Source: an uncultured Bacteroidales bacterium (GTDB lineage: Bacteria; Bacteroidota; Bacteroidia; Bacteroidales; Muribaculaceae). From it: a stretch of 64,000 nucleotides of DNA. Every line of letters begins with the position of its first letter. Position 1 is the stretch's first letter. A program made the position numbers and the translations under genes. Shown piece after piece: positions 53,611 through 63,659 of this stretch. The notes beneath the pieces were generated by a model, which saw only the letters and a program-made list of their open reading frames with translations, searched no databases and had not been told where the DNA came from. The DNA lies in NCBI GenBank assembly GCA_900542185.1, contig UQMZ01000019.1, positions 1-64,000 on the forward strand, in the 5' to 3' direction.

Positions 53611-54720
53611 TTATGCTTCTATGCGTGCCTTCAGGTCGCGTATGAAGTCGCTTCCGTCCTGCTTCGGCATCATCTGCACCGCTATCGGTAGATAAAACGT
53701 CAGAGGCTTCAGTTTTGTTGGCACGTACGGGTTATAAGCCAGTCGTATGGCATCCTTTTCAGTGGTGATGATCATCTTGCGTTCTCCGGTCAACGAATCG
53801 AATTTTTTCTTTATATTCTCGATATCCTTGCGCTGAAAATCGTGATGATCCGGATAATGACACACTACCACCTTAAATGGATAATTCTTGAAATATCGTA
53901 CGAATCCACGTGGATTGGCTATTCCGGTCAGAAGCAACACCGTGTCACGCTCGGTGAGGCCGCCTAATGTGACGTGGTACGGCTTGTCGTCCGGGAACAC
54001 CGGCAACAGACCGCCATATACAACCTGCGAGAAAAATAGACTCTGATAAGGTCGCGGATTCAGACCTTTGGTTGCCTGGTCGCCACCTAATTCCTTGCAT
54101 ATCAGACGCACGTCGATAGGCGAAACCTGTGCCGGGCACTTGGTCACAACCACCATGTCGGCGCGTTCCACCTGCTTCCAGTTTTCCCTGAGACGCCCCA
54201 GCGGCAGCAGATGGTCACGATAGATGGGCCGGTTATAGTCCGACAGCAGTATCGACACCTTAGGTTTGACAAACCGGTGCTGGAACGCGTCGTCAAGCAA
54301 TATCAGCTGTATGTCCGGGAACTGACGCAGCAGTTCCGAGATTCCGTGCCTTCGGTTCTCGCAGACCGCTACCTTGACCTGATTGCCGAACTTGTGGTAT
54401 ATCTGCAACGGCTCGTCGCCCACGCTGTCGGGCGTACTGGTGGAATTGGCCAGCAGAAAGCCCTTGGTCTTACGTTTGTAACCTCGCGACAGGACGGCAA
54501 TGTTGTATGTCATGCACAGTTCGTTGATGATATACTCCACGTGAGGCGTCTTGCCGGTACCTCCCACCGTGATATTGCCCACGCTCACCACCGGGACGTC
54601 GTATTCCACGACAGGCAGCAGCTTGTTGTCGAACATCCAGTTGCGCACACCCATCACGCACCCATACAACCATGATACGGGTTTCAAAAGCCATGATATG
54701 ATCTGATTGCGTGACGGCAT
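53611..54720 (-). CDS. lpxK: Tetraacyldisaccharide 4'-kinase (lipid A biosynthesis)
   Basis: 369 residues. Phosphorylates the 4' position of the lipid A disaccharide at the inner membrane. An N-terminal hydrophobic segment (~7-27) is followed by Walker A SVGNITVGGTGKTPHV, then SRGYKRKTKGF, GDEPLQIYHKF and LLDDAFQHRFVKP, all characteristic. The length is typical for Bacteroidetes. It starts 46 bp after sppA. Confidence 0.95.
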   Translation of the reverse strand: MPSRNQIISWLLKPVSWLYGCVMGVRNWMFDNKLLPVVEYDVPVVSVGNITVGGTGKTPHVEYIINELCMTYNIAVLSRGYKRKTKGFLLANSTSTPDSVGDEPLQIYHKFGNQVKVAVCENRRHGISELLRQFPDIQLILLDDAFQHRFVKPKVSILLSDYNRPIYRDHLLPLGRLRENWKQVERADMVVVTKCPAQVSPIDVRLICKELGGDQATKGLNPRPYQSLFFSQVVYGGLLPVFPDDKPYHVTLGGLTERDTVLLLTGIANPRGFVRYFKNYPFKVVVCHYPDHHDFQRKDIENIKKKFDSLTGERKMIITTEKDAIRLAYNPYVPTKLKPLTFYLPIAVQMMPKQDGSDFIRDLKARIEA

Positions 54721-54766
54721 CGCGTGTGTTTGCGGGTTTAATTCAACTTGTGGTTACTTATATTGG

Positions 54767-56563
54767 TTATTTGCCTGTGAATTCAATCTTGATGTCGGCC
54801 ATTCGCGCCTGAATCCGTTCGCGGCGAAGTAGCTCGCGCATCTTCATTATCATCATCTCCTCAGGCTTAGGCTCGAGCATTCGGCGCATTGCCGTCATAG
54901 ACGACAGGTTGGATGGCAGCATGTCCCAGAATGACGGTTTGTACTCGGGATAAGCGGCCACGTTGTATTTGTCCAGTATCTTTGCCTTTGAAGCCACCCA
55001 TTCGATGGCATCGTTCAGACTGCCGATGGAGTCCACCAGACCGATGCGCTTTGCCGAAACGGCATCCCATACGCGGCCTTCGGCTATACGCTTCACGGCC
55101 GGAACGGTCATCTTGCGACCCTTGGCCACACGGCCTACGAAATCCTCGTAGCCACGGTTAACATACTGCTGCATCACACCCTTCATCTCATCTGTCATAC
55201 TTTCGGTCAGATTCGGGAACTGTGCGTTGGGATTGGTGGATACAGTCTGAGGATTGACACCCAGCTTATCGGCCAAACCCTTGACATTGGGAATCAGACC
55301 GAATATGCCTATCGAACCGGTTATGGTCAGCGGATTTGCGAAAATCTTGTCTGCACCGGCCGAAATCCAATAGCCTCCAGACGCGGCGTAGGCACCCATA
55401 GAGACAACCAGTGGCTTACCCTTTGACTGGAAATAATCCAGAGCCTCGCCTATCTGGTCACTGCCGAATGCCGATCCTCCGGGAGAATTGACGCGGAGCA
55501 CCATTCCCTTGACATTGTCGTCATCCGCCAGTTCCGTGATGATTGGAACGAGATTATGGTAGTTTATGCCTTCCTGACTTACATCATTGATCTCACCCAC
55601 GGCATACAACACCGCTATACGGTTCTTACTGTCGTATGCGGTGGACCAGGGTACTTGCTTCACCAATGTCGAAGTGCTGACGTAATTCACGTCATCCACA
55701 TCCTGACCGGTAAGTGCCGCGAACTTCGCATCGATGGTACGTTCATATACCAGAGAATCTACCAATCCCGCCTCAACCGATGTTTTTGCAGGGGCGAATG
55801 TTATGTAAGCCTTCGAAACCAGAGAGTCTATTTCCCCTGGTGTTACTCCCTTGCGGGTCTCGCTTATGTTCTTCTTTATTACGCCCCACATGTTCCCGAG
55901 CAAAGTATCCATCTGCGCGCGGGCCGGATCACTCATGCTGTTCATGATGTAAGGCTCTACGGCTGACTTGAACGTACCGACTTTCACTACCTGGAACTCT
56001 ACTCCAAGCTTATCGAGCAGATCCTTGTAATAAAGTACCGTAGACGACATACCCTGCATCTCCAGCATTCCCTGCGGGTTCATGTATATGCGGTCAGCAG
56101 AGGATGCTATCAGATATGTCCCTGTGGTATAAGTATCGGCGTATGCATACACCTGCTTGCCGCTCTTCTTATATTTCAACACGGCCTGACGTATGGCATA
56201 GCATGCGGCTGGGCTTGCCTGAAGAGCACCGCACTTCAGGTATACGGCCGAGATGTTGCGGTTGCGCGCGGCTTCTTCCAGCGCCTCGACTATCACGTTA
56301 AGATTCTGAGGCTTGGTCAGGTTCCCTTGTACCAACGACGTAAGATCGGGAGCCGAGGCTGTCTCTCGCTCGCTTATGGCACCATCAAGGTTTATAGTCA
56401 GAATGCTTTTAGACTTCAATTGCTCGGCATCGCCCATTTCCGAAGCAATACCGCTTCCTATCATTCCGAACAACAGTATCATCGACGACACTACGACCAG
56501 CACCAGAGCCAGCCATGCCCCGACAAACGATGACAGCGTGTTTAAAAAGAACTTCTTAAGCAT
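54767..56563 (-). CDS. sppA: Signal peptide peptidase SppA, 67-kDa type
   Basis: 598 residues with one N-terminal membrane helix (~10-35). It carries two ClpP-like halves, as in E. coli SppA: the N-terminal half should supply the catalytic Lys (YADTYTTGTYLIASSADRIY) and the C-terminal half the nucleophile Ser in VNSPGGSAFGSDQI. It degrades cleaved signal peptides in the inner membrane. The ATG shares one base with the glmM stop (TAATG), so translation is coupled. Confidence 0.94.
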   Translation of the reverse strand: MLKKFFLNTLSSFVGAWLALVLVVVSSMILLFGMIGSGIASEMGDAEQLKSKSILTINLDGAISERETASAPDLTSLVQGNLTKPQNLNVIVEALEEAARNRNISAVYLKCGALQASPAACYAIRQAVLKYKKSGKQVYAYADTYTTGTYLIASSADRIYMNPQGMLEMQGMSSTVLYYKDLLDKLGVEFQVVKVGTFKSAVEPYIMNSMSDPARAQMDTLLGNMWGVIKKNISETRKGVTPGEIDSLVSKAYITFAPAKTSVEAGLVDSLVYERTIDAKFAALTGQDVDDVNYVSTSTLVKQVPWSTAYDSKNRIAVLYAVGEINDVSQEGINYHNLVPIITELADDDNVKGMVLRVNSPGGSAFGSDQIGEALDYFQSKGKPLVVSMGAYAASGGYWISAGADKIFANPLTITGSIGIFGLIPNVKGLADKLGVNPQTVSTNPNAQFPNLTESMTDEMKGVMQQYVNRGYEDFVGRVAKGRKMTVPAVKRIAEGRVWDAVSAKRIGLVDSIGSLNDAIEWVASKAKILDKYNVAAYPEYKPSFWDMLPSNLSSMTAMRRMLEPKPEEMMIMKMRELLRRERIQARMADIKIEFTGK

Positions 56564-57951
56564 TATTTCTCTGTTATTTCCTTGATGATCTTCTTGATTT
56601 CATCGGCCAATGCATCGGCCAGCTCCATTGTGGAGGCTTCGCTGTATATGCGGATAATCGGCTCCGTGTTGGACTTGCGCAGATGCACCCAGCTGTCGGG
56701 GAAGTCGATCTTAACGCCGTCAATGTCCGTAATATCCTCGTCCTTGAAGCGTACCTTCACTTCCTCCAAGATTGCATCTACGTCAAGTTCGGGAGTGAGC
56801 TGTATCTTATTCTTGGCTATCGCGTACTGAGGAAGGGCAGCCTTGATCTCAGTCACTTTTTTGCCGCTCTTCGCCATCATGGTAAGGAACAGGGCCACGC
56901 CTACCAATGCGTCGCGGCCGTAGTGGATAGCAGGATAGATAATGCCACCGTTTCCCTCACCGCCTATTACGGCACCGGTTTCCTTCATCTTGGTTACCAC
57001 GTTCACCTCACCCACGGCCGCGGCAGTGTATTCGCAGCCGTGTCTGCGTGTAACGTCACGCAGTCCGCGCGACGAGCTCAGGTTCGAAACCGTCGAGCCC
57101 GGAGTGTGTTCCAGTACATAGTCCGATATGGCAATAAGAGTGTTCTCCTCGATAAACATCTCGCCATTCTCCATCACGATGGCCAGACGGTCAACATCAG
57201 GGTCGACCACAAAGCCTACGTCAGCGCCCGATTCCTTTACCACAGCCGAAATGTCGGTCAGATTCTCCGGAATCGGTTCGGGTGTATGAGCGAATTTACC
57301 TGTACAGTCGCAGTTGAGTTCCACTATGTCCGTCACACCGAGCGCATGAAGCAACTGAGGCATCACGATGCCGCCAACGGAATTAATTGCGTCCAGAGCA
57401 ACTTTGAAGTTGGCCTTTCGGATGGCATCCACGTCAACCAGAGGCAATGCAAGAACCTGAGCTATATGATTGCGGTTCCAGGTATCTACATGATACTCGT
57501 GGCCCAACTCGGTAACGGACGCGAACTCATAGTCGTTCTCGTCGGCGATGCGTATCACTTCCTTGCCCTCGGAGTCTGTCAGGAACTCGCCGTTGCAGTT
57601 CAGAAGCTTCAGAGCATTCCACTGAACCGGGTTGTGGCTGGCAGTGATGATAATTCCGCCCGCTGCTTTTTCGCCGGTCACGGCCAGTTCGGTAGTCGGA
57701 GTCGATGCAAGTCCGATGTTGATTACGTCGAAACCCATGGACATCAGCGTGCCTACCACAAGCTTCGACACCATTTCGCCCGACAGCCGTCCGTCACGGC
57801 CCACCACTATCACATTGTTGTCGCCACAACCTTTACGGATAAAGGATGCGTATGCGGCTGTAAACTTTACGACATCAACGCCCGACAGGCCCTCGCCTGC
57901 CGGTCCACCTATCGTTCCCCTTATACCCGATATTGATTTTATCAATGACAT
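56563..57951 (-). CDS. glmM: Phosphoglucosamine mutase
   Basis: 462 residues of the alpha-D-phosphohexomutase superfamily; makes glucosamine-1-phosphate for peptidoglycan and lipid A. The phosphoserine loop ITASHNPVQWNALK, metal-binding DPDVDRLA, sugar-binding EGNGGIIYP and phosphate-binding RKSNTEPIIRIY are all present. GlmM rather than phosphomannomutase is inferred from its neighbours in envelope synthesis and its length. Confidence 0.85.
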   Translation of the reverse strand: MSLIKSISGIRGTIGGPAGEGLSGVDVVKFTAAYASFIRKGCGDNNVIVVGRDGRLSGEMVSKLVVGTLMSMGFDVINIGLASTPTTELAVTGEKAAGGIIITASHNPVQWNALKLLNCNGEFLTDSEGKEVIRIADENDYEFASVTELGHEYHVDTWNRNHIAQVLALPLVDVDAIRKANFKVALDAINSVGGIVMPQLLHALGVTDIVELNCDCTGKFAHTPEPIPENLTDISAVVKESGADVGFVVDPDVDRLAIVMENGEMFIEENTLIAISDYVLEHTPGSTVSNLSSSRGLRDVTRRHGCEYTAAAVGEVNVVTKMKETGAVIGGEGNGGIIYPAIHYGRDALVGVALFLTMMAKSGKKVTEIKAALPQYAIAKNKIQLTPELDVDAILEEVKVRFKDEDITDIDGVKIDFPDSWVHLRKSNTEPIIRIYSEASTMELADALADEIKKIIKEITEK

Positions 57952-58019
57952 AATGCTCTATTTCTGTTCCGGTCGTTGACCTTGTTCTTGTTGTAATTCT
58001 GCAATATCCTCCGTCAATA

Positions 58020-58595
58020 CTAATATTCGGCAGGGAAATAACGGACTCTATACACCACGGGGATCACGTCCGCCTGGTCGGTCCATCCCTCGATCGACTT
58101 GATCACGAGTTCTACCTCACTGTAATACCCGAGCCACTTCATCGGTAACTGTATACCCGTACCGTACTTGGTGGACGAAGTCAGATTGGTCTCGTCAAGA
58201 ACGAAGAATGTCGGAGAGGTCGCCATATTCTCGGCATTGCCGATCCAGTCATCCTTTGTAATCAGTCCTGCCTTCAGGTCGGCTATGTTCTGACGCATAT
58301 ATTTGAAATACACGCGGTCTCCGCTCTTGGCCCTGTAATTCTTGTCGCCGGGGTTTATGACACGCATATACACATTGCCCTGGCCGTCCATCTTATAGAA
58401 TGGAGCGTCCTCCCCGGTCTTGAATACTGAGTCTTCGGGAAGTCTTACCTCCACTTCGTTCTGGGCCAGATACCAGTTCACCGCATGTTCCTCATCACGC
58501 AGCAGTTCTGAATACGATTTTGTCTTGCTGCAACTGATCGACCCAATCATCATGAGGCCAATCCCAAGAATAGATATTATATTTTTCAATTTCAT
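58020..58595 (-). CDS. DUF4827 lipoprotein (FKBP-like)
   Basis: 191 residues with lipobox SISC (Cys22) followed by SKTKSYSELL. The body (~25-191) resembles the DUF4827 family of Bacteroidales, which has an FKBP-like prolyl-isomerase layout: YLAQNEVEV, VYMRVINPGD, GDRVYFKYMR, PMKWLGYYSEVELVIKS, IPVVYRVRYFPAEY. The biochemical activity is unproven. Its ATG overlaps the DHH phosphoesterase stop by 4 bp, so the two are coupled. Confidence 0.75.
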   Translation of the reverse strand: MKLKNIISILGIGLMMIGSISCSKTKSYSELLRDEEHAVNWYLAQNEVEVRLPEDSVFKTGEDAPFYKMDGQGNVYMRVINPGDKNYRAKSGDRVYFKYMRQNIADLKAGLITKDDWIGNAENMATSPTFFVLDETNLTSSTKYGTGIQLPMKWLGYYSEVELVIKSIEGWTDQADVIPVVYRVRYFPAEY

Positions 58596-59650
58596 TTCAA
58601 TTCCAGTTTATCAATGTTTTGGGGCACAAGTCGGGCATATTTCTCCATTTCAGCCAGAATTGCCATACGGCATTCTTCCATCGTGCCTGTGAATTCGGCT
58701 CCGGCCGCCATTCTGTGACCACCTCCTCCAAGATCTTCACACATATCGCTGACAGGATAATCATAGCGGCTTCGCATCGACACCTTGATACAATCGTCAT
58801 CCTCGCGAAGGAATATAGAATATACCAAACCACGTATGCGCAACGGTTCGTTTACGAGACCTTCGGTATCACCCTTCTGATAGTCGAACCTGTCCAGGTC
58901 TTCTTTCGTCAGGTACACCACGGCGCCCCGGTACTTGGGGAATATCTCCATCCGTTCCGATATGGCGAAAGCGTTCAGCTTCATGGCCTGATATGTGGTG
59001 AGCTTTACGGCCTCCCACATTATCTGGGACTTATCGGCGCCTTTCTCCAGCAGCTTGATCATGACCTGATAGACTTCCGGATCACTGCAGTTTACCGTAA
59101 AGTTCTGAGTATCGGTAATCAGGCCGGTCAACAGACACTGGGCCGCATCCCGGGGCATCTCCAAATACCAGCCTAAGTCGCATATCAGCCGAAACGCCAA
59201 CTCGCACGTCGACGACATTTCGGGATACGAAATCTGCAGCGCGCCCTCTATCTGCGGTTTCTGATGATGGTCTATCAGCACCTTGACGGCGGGACTCTCA
59301 CTCATGGCCGTTCCCAGATTGCCCAGGCGGCTCCATGCGTTGAAATCGCAGCATAGCACCAGGTCGGCCTCCGCCATCAGACGGTCGGCATATTCCTTGT
59401 GCTGCGTATAAATCACCGCATCCTTGGTCGACGGAAGGAATTCCAGCGACTTAGGCATACGGTCGGGCAGTATTACATTCACGTCCTTGCCCATAGCCTT
59501 CAGCGTATGGTACCAGCCGAAGCTGCTGCCGATGGCATCGCCGTCGGGGCGTACATGACATGTAATCAGAATATTATGACTACCGTCAAGAAGTTGACGC
59601 AACCTCTTGACCGTCTCGTTAGGTATCACTTTCGATAGTGCCATGTCCAT
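58592..59650 (-). CDS. DHH-family phosphoesterase (NrnA-like oligoribonuclease/pAp phosphatase)
   Basis: 352 residues from the ATG at 59650; a TTG further upstream lies inside the promoter -7 box and is rejected, and a third candidate ATG at 59644 cannot be excluded. Metal-binding motifs are HVRPDGDAIGSS, CCDFNAWS and IDHHQKP, with DHHA1 motif GGGGHRMAAGAEF at the C-terminus. The family degrades short RNA oligonucleotides and/or 3'-phosphoadenosine 5'-phosphate in the cytoplasm. TATATTTGC at 59659-59667 (minus strand) is its likely -7 box, giving a very short leader. Confidence 0.88.
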   Translation of the reverse strand: MDMALSKVIPNETVKRLRQLLDGSHNILITCHVRPDGDAIGSSFGWYHTLKAMGKDVNVILPDRMPKSLEFLPSTKDAVIYTQHKEYADRLMAEADLVLCCDFNAWSRLGNLGTAMSESPAVKVLIDHHQKPQIEGALQISYPEMSSTCELAFRLICDLGWYLEMPRDAAQCLLTGLITDTQNFTVNCSDPEVYQVMIKLLEKGADKSQIMWEAVKLTTYQAMKLNAFAISERMEIFPKYRGAVVYLTKEDLDRFDYQKGDTEGLVNEPLRIRGLVYSIFLREDDDCIKVSMRSRYDYPVSDMCEDLGGGGHRMAAGAEFTGTMEECRMAILAEMEKYARLVPQNIDKLELK

Positions 59651-59752
59651 TTTAAACCGCAAATATACAAATATTTCACGAATTATACGAGTAGTTTCCT
59701 ATAAACTGTTAATTTTATTAATATTTTTTATAAAGTTGGCCAGTTATCTTAC

Positions 59753-59803
59753 TTACGCTTCGCTATTCTTTACCGCTTCGCTGTTCTTATTACCGCTTCA
59801 CTC
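59753..59803 (-). repeat. Three imperfect tandem repeats across a stop codon
   Basis: On the minus strand the unit GTGAAGCGGTAA(TAA)GAACA is repeated three times with small changes (GCGAAGCGGTAAAGAATA, GCGAAGCGTAAGTAA). The first unit contains the last codons and stop of the Cys-rich protein gene. Probably slipped-strand duplication; no function is evident. Confidence 0.5.
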
Positions 59804-60017
59804 CGGGGCCGGGATTCTTTTCGCATTCGCATTTCTCCCCTCCGTCGCATTCCCGCCTTTCCAATTTCCTGCTTTCGCACACTTCCGACAGGGAACAGCC
59901 ACAGCAATTACCAATCCGTTTGCGTCGCTTTTTGCTGAACAGATTCACCAGTATCCACACCACGATGCCTGCCAATATCAGAAGCACCACGATATATTGC
60001 CATAAATTGCTGTGCAT
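59790..60017 (-). CDS. Small Cys-rich membrane protein (FeoB-associated type)
   Basis: 75 residues: one N-terminal membrane helix (~6-26), a basic stretch KKRRKR, then CCGCSLSEVC and CDGGEKCEC. This is the layout of the small Cys-rich membrane proteins often found beside feoB, where they may assist ferrous iron uptake. No feoB is nearby. It starts 3 bp after topB stops, so it is probably co-transcribed with it. Confidence 0.65.
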   Translation of the reverse strand: MHSNLWQYIVVLLILAGIVVWILVNLFSKKRRKRIGNCCGCSLSEVCESRKLERRECDGGEKCECEKNPGPGVKR

Positions 60018-60020
60018 ATT

Positions 60021-61874
60021 CTATTTCTTTTTTGTGCTTTTCTTTTGTTTGGTCTCTTTCTTGCCGTCCGTCGGCTGCTCGGCCACGATCCGGCGGTTGG
60101 AATTGTCGCTCATCACGCTGCGCGTTATCTCATAGATCATCTGCTTAAGCTGGTCGATGAATTCGGCGGCGCTATAGTTTCCGGCCTCTATGGCACGCAA
60201 CCTACCCTCCCAGATGCCGGTCAGCTTGGCGCTTTTCAACAGTTCCTCTCTGATTAGTCCTATCAGCTGGATGCCGGCCTCGGTGGCACGCAACGACTTG
60301 CGTTCCTGACGGATATAGCCACGCTTGTACAGGGTCTCTATGATGGCCGCACGCGTGGAAGGACGTCCTATGCCGTTGGCCTTCAGGGCCTCGCGCAATT
60401 CCTCGTCGTCCACATTCGATCCTGCCGTCTCCATAGCCTTCAACAGCGTTCCCTCAGTGTAATACTTCGGGGGCTTCGACGTGCGTTTGGCCAGTTGCGG
60501 CTCGTGGGGTCCGCTTTCTCCTTTAACAAATTCGGGAAGGATTCGGTCGTCGTCATCCTGCGATTGTTCGTTGGAATTCTTCTGATCCTTGGCATAGACC
60601 TTGCGCCATCCCGGGTCGAGTATCACTTTTCCCGTGGTCTTGAAGCCGGTTTTGCCGGCCTTTCCGGTCACCACCGTCTGCTCGAACATACAGTCGGGAT
60701 AAAACGCGCTGATGAACCGCTGCGCTATCAGATGGAATATCCGCTTCTCGTCCAGCGTCAGGTCGGGAGGCAACGTCTGCCCGGTGGGAATGATGGCGTG
60801 GTGGTCGGTCACCTTGGAATTGTCGAACACTTTCTTGCTCTTTCTGATCTTGCCGGCAAGTATCTCGGCCGTCAGCCCGGAGTATGGCTTCAGGCTGCGC
60901 ATTATGCCTCCTATCTTTGGATACATGTCGTCTGTCAGATAGGTGGTGTCCACACGCGGATAGGTGGTCAGCTTCTTCTCATAGAGGCTCTGGATGGTCT
61001 TGAGCGTGCTGTCGGCGCTCATGCTGTATTTCTTGTTGGCCTCCACCTGCAGCGATGTCAGGTCGAACAGCTTGGGTGGCGCTTCCTTGCCCTTCTTTTT
61101 CTGGATATCCTCTACCACGAAGGGATGCTGCTTCACCTCCTCTAACAATGCCTGACCCTTGGCCTCCTCGTCGAATGCCTTGACCTGAGCCGAAAACAGC
61201 ACATCGCGGTATTTGGTCTTGAGCTCCCACGTGTCCTTCGGCACGAAGTTCTCTATCTCCTGCTGACGCTGTACCACAAGCGCCAGTGTGGGTGTCTGTA
61301 CGCGCCCAACGGAGAGTATCTGTCTGTCCTGACCGTATTTAAGGGAATAGAGGCGCGTGGCGTTGATACCCAATATCCAATCGCCTATCGCCCTGCAAAT
61401 ACCGGCGGTGTACAGCGAATCCAGCTCTTTGTGCTCGCGCAGGTTGCGGAATCCATCGCGAACGGCATCATCGGTAAGCGAGCTGACCCACAAGCGCTTG
61501 ATGGGCTTGTTGCATTCCGCCTTCTGCATCACCCAGCGCTGTATCACCTCACCCTCCTGGCCGGCATCGCCGCAATTCACTATCTCGTCACACTGCCCTA
61601 TCAAGTTCTTTATGACGTTGAACTGCTGCTGTATGCCGGGATCGTCCATCACCTTGATGCCGAACTTGGGCGGTATCATCGGCAAAGGACTTAACGCCCA
61701 GCGCTTCCAGCCCTCGGTATAGTCGCCCGGATCCTTGAGAGTGCATAAGTGGCCGAAAGTCCATGTCACGCAATATCCGTTGCCTTCCATGTACCCTCCG
61801 CGCGACGCCGTGGCGCCCAGTATCCGCGCTATGTCACGGCCTACGCTCGGTTTCTCGGTTATGCACAGTATCAT
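60021..61874 (-). CDS. topB: DNA topoisomerase III
   Basis: 617 residues, type IA topoisomerase. The Toprim domain (ILCITEKPSVGRDIARIL; ...NCGDAGQEGEVIQRW) comes first, followed by SVGRVQTPTLALVV and the active-site Tyr in LTTYPRVDTTYL. A basic, lysine-rich tail (KKETKQKKSTKKK) replaces the zinc fingers of longer forms. It relaxes and decatenates DNA. It starts 12 bp after mazG stops. Confidence 0.95.
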   Translation of the reverse strand: MILCITEKPSVGRDIARILGATASRGGYMEGNGYCVTWTFGHLCTLKDPGDYTEGWKRWALSPLPMIPPKFGIKVMDDPGIQQQFNVIKNLIGQCDEIVNCGDAGQEGEVIQRWVMQKAECNKPIKRLWVSSLTDDAVRDGFRNLREHKELDSLYTAGICRAIGDWILGINATRLYSLKYGQDRQILSVGRVQTPTLALVVQRQQEIENFVPKDTWELKTKYRDVLFSAQVKAFDEEAKGQALLEEVKQHPFVVEDIQKKKGKEAPPKLFDLTSLQVEANKKYSMSADSTLKTIQSLYEKKLTTYPRVDTTYLTDDMYPKIGGIMRSLKPYSGLTAEILAGKIRKSKKVFDNSKVTDHHAIIPTGQTLPPDLTLDEKRIFHLIAQRFISAFYPDCMFEQTVVTGKAGKTGFKTTGKVILDPGWRKVYAKDQKNSNEQSQDDDDRILPEFVKGESGPHEPQLAKRTSKPPKYYTEGTLLKAMETAGSNVDDEELREALKANGIGRPSTRAAIIETLYKRGYIRQERKSLRATEAGIQLIGLIREELLKSAKLTGIWEGRLRAIEAGNYSAAEFIDQLKQMIYEITRSVMSDNSNRRIVAEQPTDGKKETKQKKSTKKK

Positions 61875-61886
61875 ATATCCGGACGT

Positions 61887-62681
61887 TTATCGGTTCTCGT
61901 TCTTTGTCTTATATTCGTCCCACAGCGCGTCCATCTCGGCAAGCGTCAGGTCGCTCACCTTCTTGCCCTGTGCCTTGGCGCCGGCCTCGATGTAGTTGAA
62001 GCGGTCGATAAACTTGCGGTTGGTATGCTCTAATGCGTTCTCGGGCTTGACGCCGTAGAGTCGTGCTGCGTTAATCACGGCAAACAGCAGGTCGCCGAAT
62101 TCAGCCTCTAATCTCTTGGCGTCCTTGCCTTCTATCTCGGCCTCGACCTCGGACACTTCCTCCTTCACCTTTGCCCACACGTCCTCGCGCTTCTCCCAGT
62201 CGAAGCCTACGTTGGCAGCCTTCTCCTGGATGCGCTCGGCCTTGATCAAGGCGGGCAACGCCTTAGGCACGCCGCCAAGTACGGTCTTGTTGCCGTCTTT
62301 CTCGCTCTGTTTCAGCTTCTCCCAATTGCCAATCACAGCCTCGGCGGTATCGGCCTGCACGTTGCCGTATATGTGCGGGTGACGGTATATCAGCTTGTCG
62401 GTCAGCTTGGTGCACACGTCGGCAAAGTCGAAGGCTTCCTTCTCCTCGCCTATCTTGGAATAGAACACCACATGAAGCAGCACGTCGCCGAGTTCCTTGC
62501 AGATGTTGGCGTTGTCCTCTGCCATCAGCGCGTCGCACAGCTCGTAAGTCTCCTCTATGGTGTTGGGACGCAAAGACTCGTTGGTCTGCTTGCGGTCCCA
62601 CGGGCATTTCACCCTCAGGGTCTCCAGCACGTCCAGCACCTTGTCGAACGCCTGCAGTTTTTCTTCTCTTGTATGACTCAT
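61887..62681 (-). CDS. mazG: Nucleoside triphosphate pyrophosphohydrolase
   Basis: 264 residues, two MazG-type helical domains. The first has the metal-binding pattern in TIEETYELCDAL and KELGDVLLHVVFYSKIGEE; the second has EVSEVEAEIEG and EFGDLLFAVINAARL. It hydrolyses (d)NTPs, probably for pool cleaning. The ATG shares one base with the stop of the upstream transporter gene (TAATG). Confidence 0.94.
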   Translation of the reverse strand: MSHTREEKLQAFDKVLDVLETLRVKCPWDRKQTNESLRPNTIEETYELCDALMAEDNANICKELGDVLLHVVFYSKIGEEKEAFDFADVCTKLTDKLIYRHPHIYGNVQADTAEAVIGNWEKLKQSEKDGNKTVLGGVPKALPALIKAERIQEKAANVGFDWEKREDVWAKVKEEVSEVEAEIEGKDAKRLEAEFGDLLFAVINAARLYGVKPENALEHTNRKFIDRFNYIEAGAKAQGKKVSDLTLAEMDALWDEYKTKNENR

Positions 62682-63643
62682 TATGCGGTCTTTTTAATAT
62701 TCTTACTTTCGTGTCTGAACAGCTGCCAGGAGTTCAGTATGTTCTGCCAGGCGATGTAGGCGGCCGGTGCCACGGATGCCAACGGCGTCATGTAGGCCAT
62801 GGCCAGCCAAATGGCCAGGACCGTGTTTTTCTGCATCAGACTCTGCGCGCAACTTACGCGCAGGTCCTTGTCTACGGTCTCGCCGCGGCTCCGCATTCTC
62901 CTCATCATATATTCGCCTAACTTCCGGCCCACGGCAAACTGCAACAGGCATACGCCCAATGCTCCCGCCACCATCCATATCAGCGACATCAGCTGGCTCT
63001 CGTCCCAATGCAGTATCACGAAGCCGACGCAGTTGCCCACTATCAGTATCAACGCCACCACCCACATATAGAACGACAGCTGCTGCGACTTCTCAATCAC
63101 CCTGTGCGCCTGAGGCCATATATACCGGAGCAGGAATGCGCATACCATAGGCAGTATCAGCAACGGGAACACCTTGCACATTATCAGCCAGGTCGATTCC
63201 CAGAACCCGAATGCGGTATAATCTCCTACTAACGCTAATACCGCCGAGCCGGCAAAGGCTATGACTGTGTTGCAAATCAGCGAATACGTGGCCACATACG
63301 ATATGCTGCCGCCGAGCATCGACGTGATGACCGGCGCGGCCGTGGCCGTGGGTATAAACACGCAGATGAACACGCCTTCGGCCACGGTGTGGCTGAACGG
63401 CAGGATAGCCAGATAAACGGCCGCGGCCAGACCGAGCTGTATCGCGAGTTCCAGCACCTGGCTGCGGTGAGGTTTGAATTCCTTAGGCTTAAGCCGACAG
63501 TAGGTCACGAACAGCATCGCGAAGATTAGATACGGCGACAGAAACGACAGATACCCTATCCATTTATAGAACAGAGCGCCGACTATGATGGCCACCGGCA
63601 ACATCGAGCTCTTGATCTGCTGACGATGTATCGCTATCCTCAT
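62681..63643 (-). CDS. Bile acid:sodium symporter (BASS)-family-like membrane transporter
   Basis: 320 residues with about nine or ten membrane helices, matching the BASS/SBF layout (FVTYCRLKPKEFKPHR; CVFIPTATAAPVITSMLGG, corresponding to the crossover region; LSCAQSLMQKNTVLAIWLA-like segment near the end). It starts 16 bp after the nucleosidase stops. The family moves organic anions with sodium; the substrate cannot be read from the sequence. The bile-acid label is a family name only. Confidence 0.75.
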   Translation of the reverse strand: MRIAIHRQQIKSSMLPVAIIVGALFYKWIGYLSFLSPYLIFAMLFVTYCRLKPKEFKPHRSQVLELAIQLGLAAAVYLAILPFSHTVAEGVFICVFIPTATAAPVITSMLGGSISYVATYSLICNTVIAFAGSAVLALVGDYTAFGFWESTWLIMCKVFPLLILPMVCAFLLRYIWPQAHRVIEKSQQLSFYMWVVALILIVGNCVGFVILHWDESQLMSLIWMVAGALGVCLLQFAVGRKLGEYMMRRMRSRGETVDKDLRVSCAQSLMQKNTVLAIWLAMAYMTPLASVAPAAYIAWQNILNSWQLFRHESKNIKKTA

Positions 63644-63659
63644 GATTTTCGGCCTCCTC

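Noticed and set aside
56683..57936. 417-codon open frame antisense to glmM
   Set aside because: It overlaps glmM completely, and its translation shows no domain; glmM has every family motif.
59651..59662. TTG start for the DHH phosphoesterase
   Set aside because: The TTG lies within the TATATTTGC -7 box, so it would not be inside the transcript.
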